A DNA stretch of 64,000 bases, taken from CAIQPV01 sp964480365 (lineage in GTDB: Bacteria; Pseudomonadota; Gammaproteobacteria; Burkholderiales; Gallionellaceae). A model generated the notes under the pieces. The model did no database searches, was not told the origin of the DNA, and was given only the letters and a program-made list of their open reading frames with translations. Shown here piece after piece: positions 1-8,858 of the stretch; positions within the stretch are counted from its first letter, which is position 1, and every line of letters begins with the position of its first letter. The DNA lies in NCBI GenBank assembly GCA_964480365.1, contig CAYZPM010000019.1:1-64000 (forward strand), read 5' to 3'. The position numbers and the translations under genes are program-made.

Positions 1-236
1 ACCCCGAGCTTGAGGCGAGACGCCTGCTGGATTATCTGGAACTGCCATGGAATCCAGCCTGCATCAGGTTCCAAGAAAACAAGCCAACCATCCATGCGTC
101 ACATGTCACTCAAGCACGCAAACCCATTTACTCAAGTTCCGTGGATCGCTGGAAGCATTTCGAAAAGCACTTGGCGCCTTTGCTTGAGACAATCCATCCC
201 ACAAAGTTGCCAGGAAGCGTCGCTTCTGACGATTGA
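1..236 (+). CDS. Sulfotransferase-like protein, C-terminal end (partial)
   Basis: Reading the frame that starts at base 3, the sequence is open from the window edge to a TGA at 234-236 and gives 77 residues. The translation contains LLDYLELPWNPAC, then QARKPIYSSSVDRWKHF and EKHLAPLLE. This is the characteristic tail of the sulfotransferase domain found in many proteobacterial TPR-sulfotransferase proteins: the substrate loop with S-S-x-x-R-W, then the final helix. The PAPS-binding loop and any TPR part lie upstream of the window, so the substrate cannot be named. The reading frame has no internal stop and normal codon use, so the gene is probably intact and only cut by the window. Confidence 0.75.
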   Translation, partial: PELEARRLLDYLELPWNPACIRFQENKPTIHASHVTQARKPIYSSSVDRWKHFEKHLAPLLETIHPTKLPGSVASDD

Positions 237-357
237 GTCGGGTTGCTCGCCGATAGTCACGAGCGTTCAGTATCGGACAACGTATTAACAAGATTGTCCG
301 AAACGTTAAGCTGACAGCGCAGTGAATGTATGGCCACGCGATACCCAGCCAACAGAA

Positions 358-3300
358 TCACCCCACCCATTTCCTTGCATTCTGGAACATCCTCAGCCAT
401 GCTCCGTTTTCCTTCCACTCACGTGGATACCAGGAATTCTGCACGGCACGGAACACGCGCTCGGGGTGGGGCATCATGATACTGAAACGTCCGTCCGGAG
501 TGGTGAGTCCGGTAATACCTTGCGGTGATCCGTTGGGGTTGAGCGGGTAAATTTCAGTCGGTTCGCCGCTGTTGTCCACGTAGCGCAACGTGACCAAGGG
601 TTGCGCGGCTTGCAGTTTTTTCGCGTTGCCGAAATCGGCGTAGCCTTCGCCGTGCGCCACTACGATGGGCATGCGGCTGCCTGCCATGCCGTCGAACAGG
701 ATCGAAGGCGACGCTTGCACTTCCACCATCACGAAGCGCGCCTCGAATTGTTCGGACTGGTTGCGCGCGAAGTGCGCCCAGTGCGCCGCACCGGGGATAA
801 TCTCGTGCAAGTTGCTCATCATCTGGCAGCCGTTGCACACGCCCAAGGCAAAAGTGTCGTTGCGCTGGAAGAACGCCTCGAACTCGTCGCGCGCCCTCGG
901 GTTAAACAGGATGGACTTGGCCCAGCCCTCGCCCGCGCCCAGCACGTCGCCGTAGGAAAAACCGCCGCAGGCCGCCACGCCTTTGAAATCGGCCAGCGCA
1001 ATGCGCCCGGCGATGATGTCACTCATATGCACGTCCACCGCCGAGAACCCGGCGCGGTTGAAGGCTGCGGCCATTTCGACCTGACCGTTTACACCTTGTT
1101 CGCGTAGGATGGCGATTTTGGGGCGGGAATGAATGAGGGATGGAGCAGTAGGAAAGAGCTCTCCTCCTGCCTGCCCTCCCCCGGTGGGAGAGGGTTCTAC
1201 CCCCTCTCCCACCGGGGGAGGGTTGGGGAGGGGGCTTTCGTTCAGGTCGTAACTCAGTTTCACATGCAGACCAGGATCGTTGGCTTCCAGAATGCGGTCG
1301 TATTCCTGTTGTGCGCAGGCAGGATTGTCGCGCAGCTTCTGCATCTGGTGCGTGGTCTCCGACCAGATGCGTTGCAGCACGATTGCATTTTCGCTGAATA
1401 AGGTCTTGCCTGCGCGTTTGATCTCGATGGTGCCGTGCGTATTCAGCCTCGCCACTTCATGCACCGCAGTCAGTCCAGCCTCATCGCACTCTACGAAGAT
1501 TTCCGCCAGATCGCTACGGCGCATTTGCACCAGCGCGCCAAGCTCTTCGTTGAACAGGGCGCTAATGGCGTCGCCTTTCAGTTCGTCCAGGTTGATGTTC
1601 AGCCCGATGTGGGAAGCGAACGCCATCTCGCACAGTGCGGCGAACATGCCACCATCGGAACGGTCATGATAGGCCAGCAATTTTCCCGCACCATTCAGGC
1701 GCTGGATCACAGCGAAGAATTTCTTGAGTTGCCGCGCATCGTCCACATCCGGCGCGACATCGCCCACCTGTTTGTACACCTGCGCCAGTGCCGAGCCGCC
1801 CATGCGGTTCTTGCCCTGCCCCAGATCGAACAGCACCACCACGGTATTGAGATCGGCGGCGAGTTGCGGCGTGAGCGTCTGGCGCGCGTCGGCGCAGGGC
1901 GCGAAGGCGGTCACGATGAGAGATAGAGGGGCGGTAACAGTCTTCTTCTCATCGCCCTCCTGCCAGGCAGTCTTCATGGACATGGAATCCTTGCCCACTG
2001 GAATGCTGATGCCTAGCTGCGGACACAGTTCCATGCCTACCGCCTTGACAGTGTCGAACAGCGCAGCATCTTCGCCATGATGCCCCGCCGCCGCCATCCA
2101 GTTGGCAGAAAGTTTGATGTCGCCGATCTTTGCGATGCGCGCGGCGGCGATGTTGGTGATCGCCTCGCCTACCGCCATGCGCCCGGAAGCCGGGGCATTC
2201 AGTACAGCTAGCGGCGTGCGTTCGCCCAGCGCAAATGCTTCGCCGAGATGCGTGTTGTAACCCATCAGCGTTACCGCTACGTCGGCTACCGGAATCTGCC
2301 ACGGGCCAACCATTTGATCGCGCGCGGTCATGCCGCCCACGGTGCGGTCGCCGATGCTGATCAAGAAAGTCTTGTCCGCCACGGAAGGCAGGCGCAGCAC
2401 ACGCTCGATTGCATCCTTCAGTTCAATTTTCCTGGTATCGAACGCGGACAGCTTCACTGCTTCGCGCTTCACCTTGCGCGTCATCTTCGGCGGCTTGCCG
2501 AGCAACACCGACAGCGGCATGTCCACCGCGTTGTTGTTGAATTCTGCGTCATGCACGATCAGACTGTCGTCGTCTATCGCTTGACCCAGCACGGCAAATG
2601 GACAGCGTTCGCGTTCGCACAACGCCTTGAATTCTTCCAGCCGTTGCGGCGGAATCGCCAGTACATAGCGCTCCTGCGCCTCGTTGCTCCAGATTTGCAT
2701 CGGCGACATGCCGCGCTCCTCGCTTGGCACCGCGCGCAGTTCGAAGCGCCCACCCTTGCCGCCGCCATGCACCAACTCCGGCAATGCGTTGGAAATGCCA
2801 CCCGCGCCGACATCGTGGATGGACTGGATGGGATTGTTGTCGCCCATCTGCCAGCAGCGGTCGATCACTTCCTGCGCGCGACGTTGCATCTCGGGGTTGC
2901 CGCGCTGCACCGAATCGAAATCCAGATTTTCCGCGTTCGCGCCGGTGTCCATGCTGGAAGCCGCGCCGCCGCCCAGACCGATCAACATGCCGGGGCCGCC
3001 GAGCTGGATCAACAGCGCGCCCGTCGTCAGCGGATGCTTGTGCGTGTGTTCCGCCCTGATGCTGCCGAGGCCGCCCGCCAGCATGATGGGCTTGTGGTAG
3101 CCGCGCATCTCGCCGTTGACGTTTTCTTCGAAGGTGCGGAAGTAACCACACAGGTTCGGGCGTCCGAATTCATTGTTGAACGCCGCGCCGCCGATAGGGC
3201 CGTCAAGCATAATTTGCAGGGCGGAAGCGATGCGACCTGGACGCCCATATTCATTGGCTTCCCACGGCTGCACAAACCCCGGAATATTCAAATTGGAAAC

Positions 3301-4332
3301 CGAGAACCCCGTCAGCCCCGCCTTGGGCTTGGAACCGATGCCGGTCGCACCTTCGTCGCGGATCTCGCCGCCCGCCCCCGTCGCCGCACCGGCAAACGGA
3401 GCAATCGCCGTAGGGTGATTATGCGTCTCCACCTTCATCAGCGTGTGTGTCAATTCTGAACTGAAAGCATAGCCGCCATCGGCGCGCGGGTAAAAGCGAT
3501 CGATCGTCGCACCCTCGATGACGGAAGAGTTGTCGGAGTACGCCACCACCGTGCCTGCCGGATGCAGCTTGTGCGTGTTGCGGATCATGCTGAACAGCGA
3601 GATGGCTTGCTGCTCGTCGTCGATGATCCAGTCGGCGTTGAAAATCTTGTGGCGGCAATGCTCGGAATTGGCCTGTGCGAACATCATCAGTTCCACGTCG
3701 GTGGGATTGCGTTCCAGCTTCTGAAAATTTTCCACCAGATAGTCGATCTCGTCGGCTGAAAGCGCCAGTCCCAACTCGCGATTGGCTGCTTCCAGCGCGG
3801 CTTTGCCGCCCTTGAGTATGTCCACGCTTTTGAGCGGCTGCGGCGTGCCGTGCTGAAATATCTTCTCTGCTACGCCATCAAAACTGGAGAGTACAGATTC
3901 CGTCATGCGGTCGTGCAGCAGCGGCAGCACCGCCTTGCGCTCCGCTTCGGTCAATGCCTTAGCATCTTTAGTCTTGAAGTAATAAGCCACGCCGCGCTCG
4001 ATGCGTTCCACCTGCGGCAGTGCGCAATGTTGCGCGATGTCGGTTGCCTTGGAAGACCACGGCGAGATCGTACCCAGACGCGGCACTACCAACAGACGCT
4101 GCAGTTTGTTCGCGCCGTTCGGTTCGCCCGCCGCATCATCCAGCCCAAGCAAGCGATCCAGCAACGCAGCATCCCCCTTTGCCGGCGCCATATTTTTCAG
4201 AGCTACAAAATACCAATGGCGCGTATCTAGCAGCGCAACATTCGGTGCAGCATCCTTGAGGGCGGCGCGCAGCTTTTCGAGACGGAAGGATGAGAGGGCG
4301 GTTTTACCGGCAGAGACTCGGAACATGGGCAT
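358..4332 (-). CDS. purL: Phosphoribosylformylglycinamidine synthase PurL (single-chain)
   Basis: This is the fourth step of purine synthesis: FGAR + glutamine + ATP to FGAM. The 1324 residues cover the whole large-type enzyme: N-terminal PurS-like region, linker, two AIRS-like synthase halves (for example GGAASSMDTGANAENLDFDS and the DRSDGG loop), then a C-terminal class I glutaminase with nucleophile Cys1166 in GVCNGCQMM and the PHPERVFR His/Glu pair. It is about 30 residues longer than the E. coli enzyme (1295). The excess fits a Pro/Gly-rich stretch at about residues 1032-1066, between synthase and glutaminase, encoded by a GC-rich palindromic repeat. All catalytic motifs are intact, so the insertion is probably tolerated. 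The start is either Met1 or Met3; neither has a clear ribosome site. Confidence 0.97.
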   Translation of the reverse strand: MPMFRVSAGKTALSSFRLEKLRAALKDAAPNVALLDTRHWYFVALKNMAPAKGDAALLDRLLGLDDAAGEPNGANKLQRLLVVPRLGTISPWSSKATDIAQHCALPQVERIERGVAYYFKTKDAKALTEAERKAVLPLLHDRMTESVLSSFDGVAEKIFQHGTPQPLKSVDILKGGKAALEAANRELGLALSADEIDYLVENFQKLERNPTDVELMMFAQANSEHCRHKIFNADWIIDDEQQAISLFSMIRNTHKLHPAGTVVAYSDNSSVIEGATIDRFYPRADGGYAFSSELTHTLMKVETHNHPTAIAPFAGAATGAGGEIRDEGATGIGSKPKAGLTGFSVSNLNIPGFVQPWEANEYGRPGRIASALQIMLDGPIGGAAFNNEFGRPNLCGYFRTFEENVNGEMRGYHKPIMLAGGLGSIRAEHTHKHPLTTGALLIQLGGPGMLIGLGGGAASSMDTGANAENLDFDSVQRGNPEMQRRAQEVIDRCWQMGDNNPIQSIHDVGAGGISNALPELVHGGGKGGRFELRAVPSEERGMSPMQIWSNEAQERYVLAIPPQRLEEFKALCERERCPFAVLGQAIDDDSLIVHDAEFNNNAVDMPLSVLLGKPPKMTRKVKREAVKLSAFDTRKIELKDAIERVLRLPSVADKTFLISIGDRTVGGMTARDQMVGPWQIPVADVAVTLMGYNTHLGEAFALGERTPLAVLNAPASGRMAVGEAITNIAAARIAKIGDIKLSANWMAAAGHHGEDAALFDTVKAVGMELCPQLGISIPVGKDSMSMKTAWQEGDEKKTVTAPLSLIVTAFAPCADARQTLTPQLAADLNTVVVLFDLGQGKNRMGGSALAQVYKQVGDVAPDVDDARQLKKFFAVIQRLNGAGKLLAYHDRSDGGMFAALCEMAFASHIGLNINLDELKGDAISALFNEELGALVQMRRSDLAEIFVECDEAGLTAVHEVARLNTHGTIEIKRAGKTLFSENAIVLQRIWSETTHQMQKLRDNPACAQQEYDRILEANDPGLHVKLSYDLNESPLPNPPPVGEGVEPSPTGGGQAGGELFPTAPSLIHSRPKIAILREQGVNGQVEMAAAFNRAGFSAVDVHMSDIIAGRIALADFKGVAACGGFSYGDVLGAGEGWAKSILFNPRARDEFEAFFQRNDTFALGVCNGCQMMSNLHEIIPGAAHWAHFARNQSEQFEARFVMVEVQASPSILFDGMAGSRMPIVVAHGEGYADFGNAKKLQAAQPLVTLRYVDNSGEPTEIYPLNPNGSPQGITGLTTPDGRFSIMMPHPERVFRAVQNSWYPREWKENGAWLRMFQNARKWVG
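1167..1237. repeat. GC-rich palindromic repeat carried in frame by purL
   Basis: Two inverted pairs lie back to back, CCTCCCCCGGTGGGAGAGG followed by CCCTCTCCCACCGGGGGAGGG, and then a G-rich tail. On the purL strand it reads as PLPNPPPVGEGVEPSPTGGG. The same repeat type recurs at 4680-4815, where a further hairpin has entered it, and loosely at 28905-28971 and 35140-35299. Confidence 0.8.
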
Positions 4333-4399
4333 ACGATGCGATGAAATGTCAAAGCGCGATTATACTATGCGCATCCGTCACCTCGTGCCCCCTTAAAAC

Positions 4400-5392
4400 A
4401 TGAGCAAACGCATCCCAACAATCACGCAGAAACAAGTCGCATCCTTCCTCAAACCGCGCCCGCAGGACAGCCACAAGGGCCAGTTCGGTACGGTGCTGGT
4501 AATCGGCGGCGCTTACGGCATGGTTGGCGCGGCATTGTTGGCCGGACGTGCCGCGCTCAAGCTGGGCGCGGGCTGCGTGCATGTCGGCCTGCTGGCAGAC
4601 GATACGCCAGCGGTGGATATGGTTCAGCCGGAATTGATGCTGCACCGGGCGGCAGATATATTAAATATATTCGGCAAGCGCCCCCTTCCCAAACCTTCCC
4701 CCGGCGGGAGAAGGGCTTTGCTTCCCTCTGACAAAACAACTAGCCATTCGACTAGATCATCAAAAGACGAAGACCAAGTCGCTGGTTATCCCACCGGGGG
4801 AGGGATTGAGGGAGGGGGAAGCGTACTCGCCATCGGCTGCGGTATGGGTACCTCGATCCCCGCGCAGAAACTTCTATTCGACACACTCAGGCGGGATACC
4901 GCGTTGGTGCTGGATGCCGACGCACTCAACTTGCTCGCCCGCCACCCCGATTTGCAAGACGACCTGCGCGCGCGCAAGGCCGCCACTGTCATCACCCCGC
5001 ATCCCGGCGAAGCCGCGCGCCTGCTCGGCATGACGACAACAGAAGTACAAGCCGCACGCACCGAAAGCGCGCAACAGCTTGCGGAAAAACTGCATTGCAC
5101 CGTGGTGCTCAAGGGCGCAGACAGCGTGTGCGTCACCCGCAATGGCAAGACGTATCTCAACAAAACCGGCAACCCCGGCATGAGCGCGCCCGGCATGGGC
5201 GACGTGCTGACCGGCATGATCGCCGCTTTCATCGCGCAGGGGCTGGATGCGGATCGGGCGCTGCTGCTGGCGGTGCACCTGCACGGCGCGGCGGGCGATG
5301 CGCTGGCGGAAAAAGGAATTGCCATCGGCATGACGGCGACGGAACTAACGGAATGGGCAAGGTGGCTGATAAACCAATGGCAATCTCAATAG
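4400..5392 (+). CDS. nnrD: ADP-dependent (S)-NAD(P)H-hydrate dehydratase (YjeF C-terminal domain type)
   Basis: This enzyme repairs hydrated NAD(P)H using ADP or ATP. It is a ribokinase-fold protein of the YjeF C-terminal family: KGQFGTVLVIGGAYGMVGA near the start, VLAIGCGMG, LVLDADALNLL, VITPHPGEAARL, and the catalytic and nucleotide loop NPGMSAPGMGDVLTGMIAA. The N-terminal epimerase domain (NnrE) is absent, so this is a stand-alone dehydratase. At 330 residues it exceeds the usual 270-290. The surplus is residues ~93-139, which are repeat-derived and Pro/Gly/Ser-rich and sit in a surface loop just before the VLAIG strand. All expected motifs follow in frame. It faces purL across a short divergent gap. 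Whether the inserted protein folds and works is not visible from sequence. Confidence 0.92.
   Translation: MSKRIPTITQKQVASFLKPRPQDSHKGQFGTVLVIGGAYGMVGAALLAGRAALKLGAGCVHVGLLADDTPAVDMVQPELMLHRAADILNIFGKRPLPKPSPGGRRALLPSDKTTSHSTRSSKDEDQVAGYPTGGGIEGGGSVLAIGCGMGTSIPAQKLLFDTLRRDTALVLDADALNLLARHPDLQDDLRARKAATVITPHPGEAARLLGMTTTEVQAARTESAQQLAEKLHCTVVLKGADSVCVTRNGKTYLNKTGNPGMSAPGMGDVLTGMIAAFIAQGLDADRALLLAVHLHGAAGDALAEKGIAIGMTATELTEWARWLINQWQSQ
4730..4789 (-). repeat. Hairpin element, copy A (inside nnrD)
   Basis: This 60-bp unit, read on the minus strand, begins ATAACCAGCGACTTG and carries TAGTCGAATGGCTAGT near its far end. It interrupts a GC-rich repeat between CCCTCT and CCCACCGGGGGAGGG, and those two pieces are contiguous in the purL repeat at about 1203-1224. 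The 60 bp add exactly 20 codons to nnrD (TTSHST...). The basal stem is CGACT/AGTCG and the apical stem is GGTC/GATC with one wobble. Confidence 0.8.
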
Positions 5393-6132
5393 ATATACGC
5401 GAAGAAGCCGGCGTGCGTACGCTGCACTTTGGCTCCGAGTGGATACAAGGCGCGATGCGCATTGCGCGTCCGTGGAATCTGGAACTCGATTACACCAAGG
5501 AGATGATGGCAAGCCTGCTGCTGCGTGAGGAATCGCGCTTCCCGCGAAAAGTTCTCCTGATCGGTCTCGGCGCGGCTTCGCTGACCAAATATCTGTACCG
5601 CCATTATCCGCTGGCAAAGCTGACGGTGGTGGAGATCGAGCCTGCGGTAGTGGCCGCCGCGCGGCAATTTTTCAAGCTGCCGGAAGACCCATTAAGGCTC
5701 AACATCGTGATCGGCGATGGCGTCGAGTATGTGATGTCCAGCGATAAAAACTGGGATCTCATTCTGGTGGATGGTTTCGATGCCGATGCACGCGCCGGGG
5801 CGCTCGACACTTTACCTTTCTATCAGGCGGCACAGGCGCGCCTGAGCGGCAACGGCATCATGGCCGTCAATCTGCTCGGACGCAGCAAAGGCTACAAGGC
5901 CAGCGTGGAACGTATCCATGCCGCATTCGATGGACGCGCCCTCGCCTTCCCCTCATGCGACAGCGGCAACACCATCGCTTTCGCGGCAGCGGGCGATGTT
6001 ATCAGCATCGCACTGGACGATCTCAAGGAACAGGCGCTCGAATTGAAGGAAGCTACCGGCCTTAATTTGCTGCCAACATTGACACGACTGGAACAGGCGC
6101 AGAGTTGTACGGGCGGAATGCTGGAGTTGTAA
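5377..6132 (+). CDS. Spermidine synthase-like (class I methyltransferase fold) protein
   Basis: The 251-residue protein shows KVLLIGLGAASLTKYLYRHYP (glycine-rich nucleotide loop), then KLTVVEIEPAVVAAARQFF (acidic residue for the ribose), DPRLxI-like RLNIVIGDGVEYV and WDLILVDGFDADA. This is the order found in polyamine aminopropyltransferases and related MnmC/SpeE-like proteins. A second domain with the typical SpeE N-terminal beta-barrel is not evident, so true spermidine synthesis is uncertain. Start: ATG at 5377 overlaps the end of nnrD by 16 bases. An in-frame ATG at 5353 would give a longer overlap. The overlap implies co-transcription and probably translational coupling with nnrD. Confidence 0.8.
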   Translation: MAISIDIREEAGVRTLHFGSEWIQGAMRIARPWNLELDYTKEMMASLLLREESRFPRKVLLIGLGAASLTKYLYRHYPLAKLTVVEIEPAVVAAARQFFKLPEDPLRLNIVIGDGVEYVMSSDKNWDLILVDGFDADARAGALDTLPFYQAAQARLSGNGIMAVNLLGRSKGYKASVERIHAAFDGRALAFPSCDSGNTIAFAAAGDVISIALDDLKEQALELKEATGLNLLPTLTRLEQAQSCTGGMLEL

Positions 6133-6210
6133 TTATTCCTGGCTGGCAGTGCAACATAGACGTTTTGTCAGATAACCTGCCAGCAATGGCATTCATGGGT
6201 GCCCTCCAAT

Positions 6211-6420
6211 TTATACATTCAGAACACACATCCTCTGTATAAATATATCTGCATTGACCGTCACAAGATCAGTTGGAAGGGTTGTCAGTTTATTCGTCGG
6301 CACAAACTGCTGGTGTAGACACATCAGGGAAACTGCCGGATTCATAACCTCATCACCGTATTCTGCCTCCGCTGAACCGCGTTCTATTTCGTAGTTGCTC
6401 ATGTTCATTACGATACTCAT
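6211..6420 (-). CDS. Small protein of unknown function
   Basis: A 69-residue frame begins MSIVMNMSNYEIERGS. I chose this ATG because it is preceded, at ideal spacing, by a near-perfect ribosome site (GAGAGGAGGCGTGTC before ATG). An upstream in-frame Met would place that site inside the gene. The product is soluble and acidic in its first half (EAEYGDEVMNP) and has no signal peptide or membrane segment. I do not recognise the family. It lies alone, convergent with the preceding methyltransferase-like gene, in AT-richer DNA. The strong ribosome site is the main argument that it is real. Confidence 0.5.
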   Translation of the reverse strand: MSIVMNMSNYEIERGSAEAEYGDEVMNPAVSLMCLHQQFVPTNKLTTLPTDLVTVNADIFIQRMCVLNV

Positions 6421-6885
6421 GACACGCCTCCTCTCAACCTCTTGAAACATTGATCACCATGTGGATCACTGTACGCCTTCCGCATCGCAAACTCAGTGCG
6501 GTAGAGTACATAGGGATGGCAATGACTTTCGCGATGAATGGCATGACCTACACCACCCGCTCATGGAACAAATCGAATGTTTCTTTTTAATCGCACAGCA
6601 TCCATCGTCCAACAAGCAATTCAATACTTGTGGATTTTGTGAATGCTTTTCAACTTTATTATTGCATAATGGTTTCGTATTTATGGTGAATCCGATCCAT
6701 TGAAATTTCCAGACTACTATGCTCAGGTGAACTCAGTATTCGGCTTGCATCAAGTTTTGTGTGGGGGTATTCTCGCCGAAGATAAATAAATTACAGATGC
6801 TCATTTCCAAGATGTACTTTCGGTATTGTTGGGTAGTATGGGATCACTGGCGTGATAAAAATTGATTTTCTAATGCTCCGTTATC
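6421..6885. other. Intergenic region without a convincing gene
   Basis: This is AT-rich DNA between the small minus-strand gene and the DUF3443 gene. An 80-codon frame on the plus strand (6461-6703) has no ribosome site and an unlikely composition. I see no RNA gene. It probably holds the divergent promoters of the two flanking genes, but no unambiguous promoter elements could be picked out by eye. Confidence 0.5.
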
Positions 6886-8187
6886 ATGATTTTTAAACAC
6901 ACACTTTCCGTTGGCGCACAGCCGCTGGTAGCGATGATCATGGTATCCGTACTGGTGGCAGCATGCGGAGGCGGGGGCGGAGGGGGTGCTGCACCACCCC
7001 AGACCCAAACCCAGAACGCTTTTTACCCTCGTAGCGGTTCCGGCACATTGACATCCCCCCCAACGACCGGAGGAAATGTTCTGTCCATTGTGATTGACGC
7101 GGGGCCGGCACCCGGGGTCAGAGAAATCAATATACCCTACGTCTCGGTCACGGTCTGCACTCCGGGTACTTCAGGAACAACTGCCGCCTGCCAAACAATA
7201 GATCACGTACAGTTGGATACGGGCTCATCCGGGTTGCGGCTTCTAAATTCCGCGCTATATTCCAACTTGAACTTGCCAGTTGTCACAAACGGCGGTAAAG
7301 CGGTCGGCGAATGCTTGCCTTTTGTGATCGGTACTAATTGGGGCTCAGTGCTTCGCGCGGATATCTACCTTGGTGGCGAGGTCGCGCGATCTGTTTCTAT
7401 TCAAGATATAGGGGATCAACCCGGTGGAGCAACTACAGTTCCAAGCGATTGTTCCGCTACAGGTGCCCTTCAGAACAGTCAGGCTCAACTTGGCTCCAAT
7501 GGAATACTTGGCGTTGGGCTTTTCACGAATGACTGTGATCTCTGTCTAACGCAACCAGTCCCTGCCGCCTATTACACTTGCTCCTCAATCGGCTGCACAG
7601 GTTCTAGCGTGACTTCCGCGCAGATCGTAACAAACCCTGTAGCCCTCTTTTCTCAGGATAACAACGGTGTTCTAATTCAACTTCCTGCGGTTTCCAATGC
7701 CGGTCCAGATTATGGCGCCACCAGCCTCCTCACCGGCTCTCTTATTTTCGGCATCGGCACCGAGACAAATAACGCGCTTGGCACCGCCACCGTATATGCA
7801 ACAGACTCAAGCGGCAACTTTAATACCACATTCGATGGCGCGCTCATGGGCAGAAGTGTCATTGACAGCGGATCGAATGGTCTGTTTTTTTACGACAGCA
7901 GTATCCCTGCATGCGCGCTCAATACATGGGCTTACTGTCCGACACCATCGCCGATGAATCTGAGCGCGACCAATGCCGCAGCAATTGGAGTTGCCAGCGG
8001 TGTTGTGAACTTCAGCATAGTCGGCGTCGACAATCTTAACCAAAACGTCGTTGCCGCAAATATCGGTGGCCCGAATATAAGCAGCCAATTTGATTGGGGC
8101 CTACCCTTCTTTTTCGGTCGGCCTGTGTTCACTGCCATCTCGGGCGCGAGCACGCTATATGGCACCGGCCCCTATTTTGCGTACTGA
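6886..8187 (+). CDS. DUF3443 family lipoprotein, aspartic-protease-like
   Basis: The 433-residue exported protein has a lipobox (LVAAC, Cys27) followed by seven glycines, so a lipoprotein with a flexible tether. The core matches the DUF3443 family: NVLSIVIDAGP, NIPYVSVTVC, then IDHVQLDTGSSGLRLL. It carries two motifs in the style of pepsin-fold enzymes: Asp111 in DTGSSG and Asp327 in VIDSGSNG, the expected spacing for the two lobes of a bilobal aspartic protease. Many cysteines suggest disulfides in the periplasm. Protease activity is an inference from these motifs; the family is formally uncharacterised. The next gene is DUF2844, its regular partner in betaproteobacteria. Confidence 0.85.
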   Translation: MIFKHTLSVGAQPLVAMIMVSVLVAACGGGGGGGAAPPQTQTQNAFYPRSGSGTLTSPPTTGGNVLSIVIDAGPAPGVREINIPYVSVTVCTPGTSGTTAACQTIDHVQLDTGSSGLRLLNSALYSNLNLPVVTNGGKAVGECLPFVIGTNWGSVLRADIYLGGEVARSVSIQDIGDQPGGATTVPSDCSATGALQNSQAQLGSNGILGVGLFTNDCDLCLTQPVPAAYYTCSSIGCTGSSVTSAQIVTNPVALFSQDNNGVLIQLPAVSNAGPDYGATSLLTGSLIFGIGTETNNALGTATVYATDSSGNFNTTFDGALMGRSVIDSGSNGLFFYDSSIPACALNTWAYCPTPSPMNLSATNAAAIGVASGVVNFSIVGVDNLNQNVVAANIGGPNISSQFDWGLPFFFGRPVFTAISGASTLYGTGPYFAY

Positions 8188-8300
8188 TAAATGCATAGGG
8201 TTTTCGGTAGCCTCCCCGCTGCGTAAATTTCCAGTTGTTAGCCAGATGCGACGCTTGAGGGATACCAGTTTTGCAGGGCCATTTAAGTTCAGAGGATAAT

Positions 8301-8762
8301 ATGCACTTCCACACACTGATAGTTACACTGGCTGCGGCATGTTATGTCGCTGCGGCTCACGCGTCCCTTGGCGGCGACCGTGCCAGCATTGAGGCGGATC
8401 GGGTACACATGCAAGTAGATCATGCGGCTCGCCAGACCCCGTCATCTAATGGTAGCTACACCATTCACGAAACAACTTTGCCCACTGGCACGATTGTTCG
8501 GCAATATCTATCCACGGCGGGAGTGGTATTCGCCGTTACTTGGTCCGGACCATTCAAGCCAGATCTTCGACAACTCATGGGACCACATTTCGACACAATG
8601 ATTGCTCGCCAAGCTGGACAGGTTAACGCCGGTCATCGGTTCGTCAGCCAACATGAGGCAGATTTGGTGGTTGAGTCGGGCGGCCACCCGCGCAGCTTCG
8701 TGGGGCGTGCCTACTTGCCGAGCGCACTTCCTGCGGGCATTGTCGTGCAAGATATCCAATAG
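8301..8762 (+). CDS. DUF2844 domain protein, exported
   Basis: This 153-residue protein starts with a signal peptide (MHFHTLIVTLAAACYVAAAHA) ending at an AHA-type cleavage site. The mature part contains YTIHETTLPTGTIVRQYLS and GVVFAVTWSGPFKPDLRQLMG, which is the DUF2844 signature. The start at 8301 is supported by AGAGGATAAT just upstream; the longer frame from 8271 has no such site. It lies 113 bases after the DUF3443 gene on the same strand and is probably co-transcribed with it. The function is unknown. Co-occurrence with an aspartic-protease-like partner suggests substrate, inhibitor or chaperone, which I cannot decide. Confidence 0.85.
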   Translation: MHFHTLIVTLAAACYVAAAHASLGGDRASIEADRVHMQVDHAARQTPSSNGSYTIHETTLPTGTIVRQYLSTAGVVFAVTWSGPFKPDLRQLMGPHFDTMIARQAGQVNAGHRFVSQHEADLVVESGGHPRSFVGRAYLPSALPAGIVVQDIQ

Positions 8763-8858
8763 AAAAGTGGGCGCGCTCGAAATCTAAACTTGTCGGCATA
8801 AGTCATGCATCATTGTTACCACCTACCCTTCAGAGAAGGCCGTCAGATAAATAGGCAT

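Noticed and set aside
2248..3459. Long open frame of 403 codons on the plus strand inside purL
   Set aside because: Antisense to a fully conserved PurL; the Arg/His/Ala-rich composition is typical of a shadow frame in GC-rich DNA.
6461..6703. 80-codon frame on the plus strand
   Set aside because: His/Cys-rich random composition and no ribosome site.
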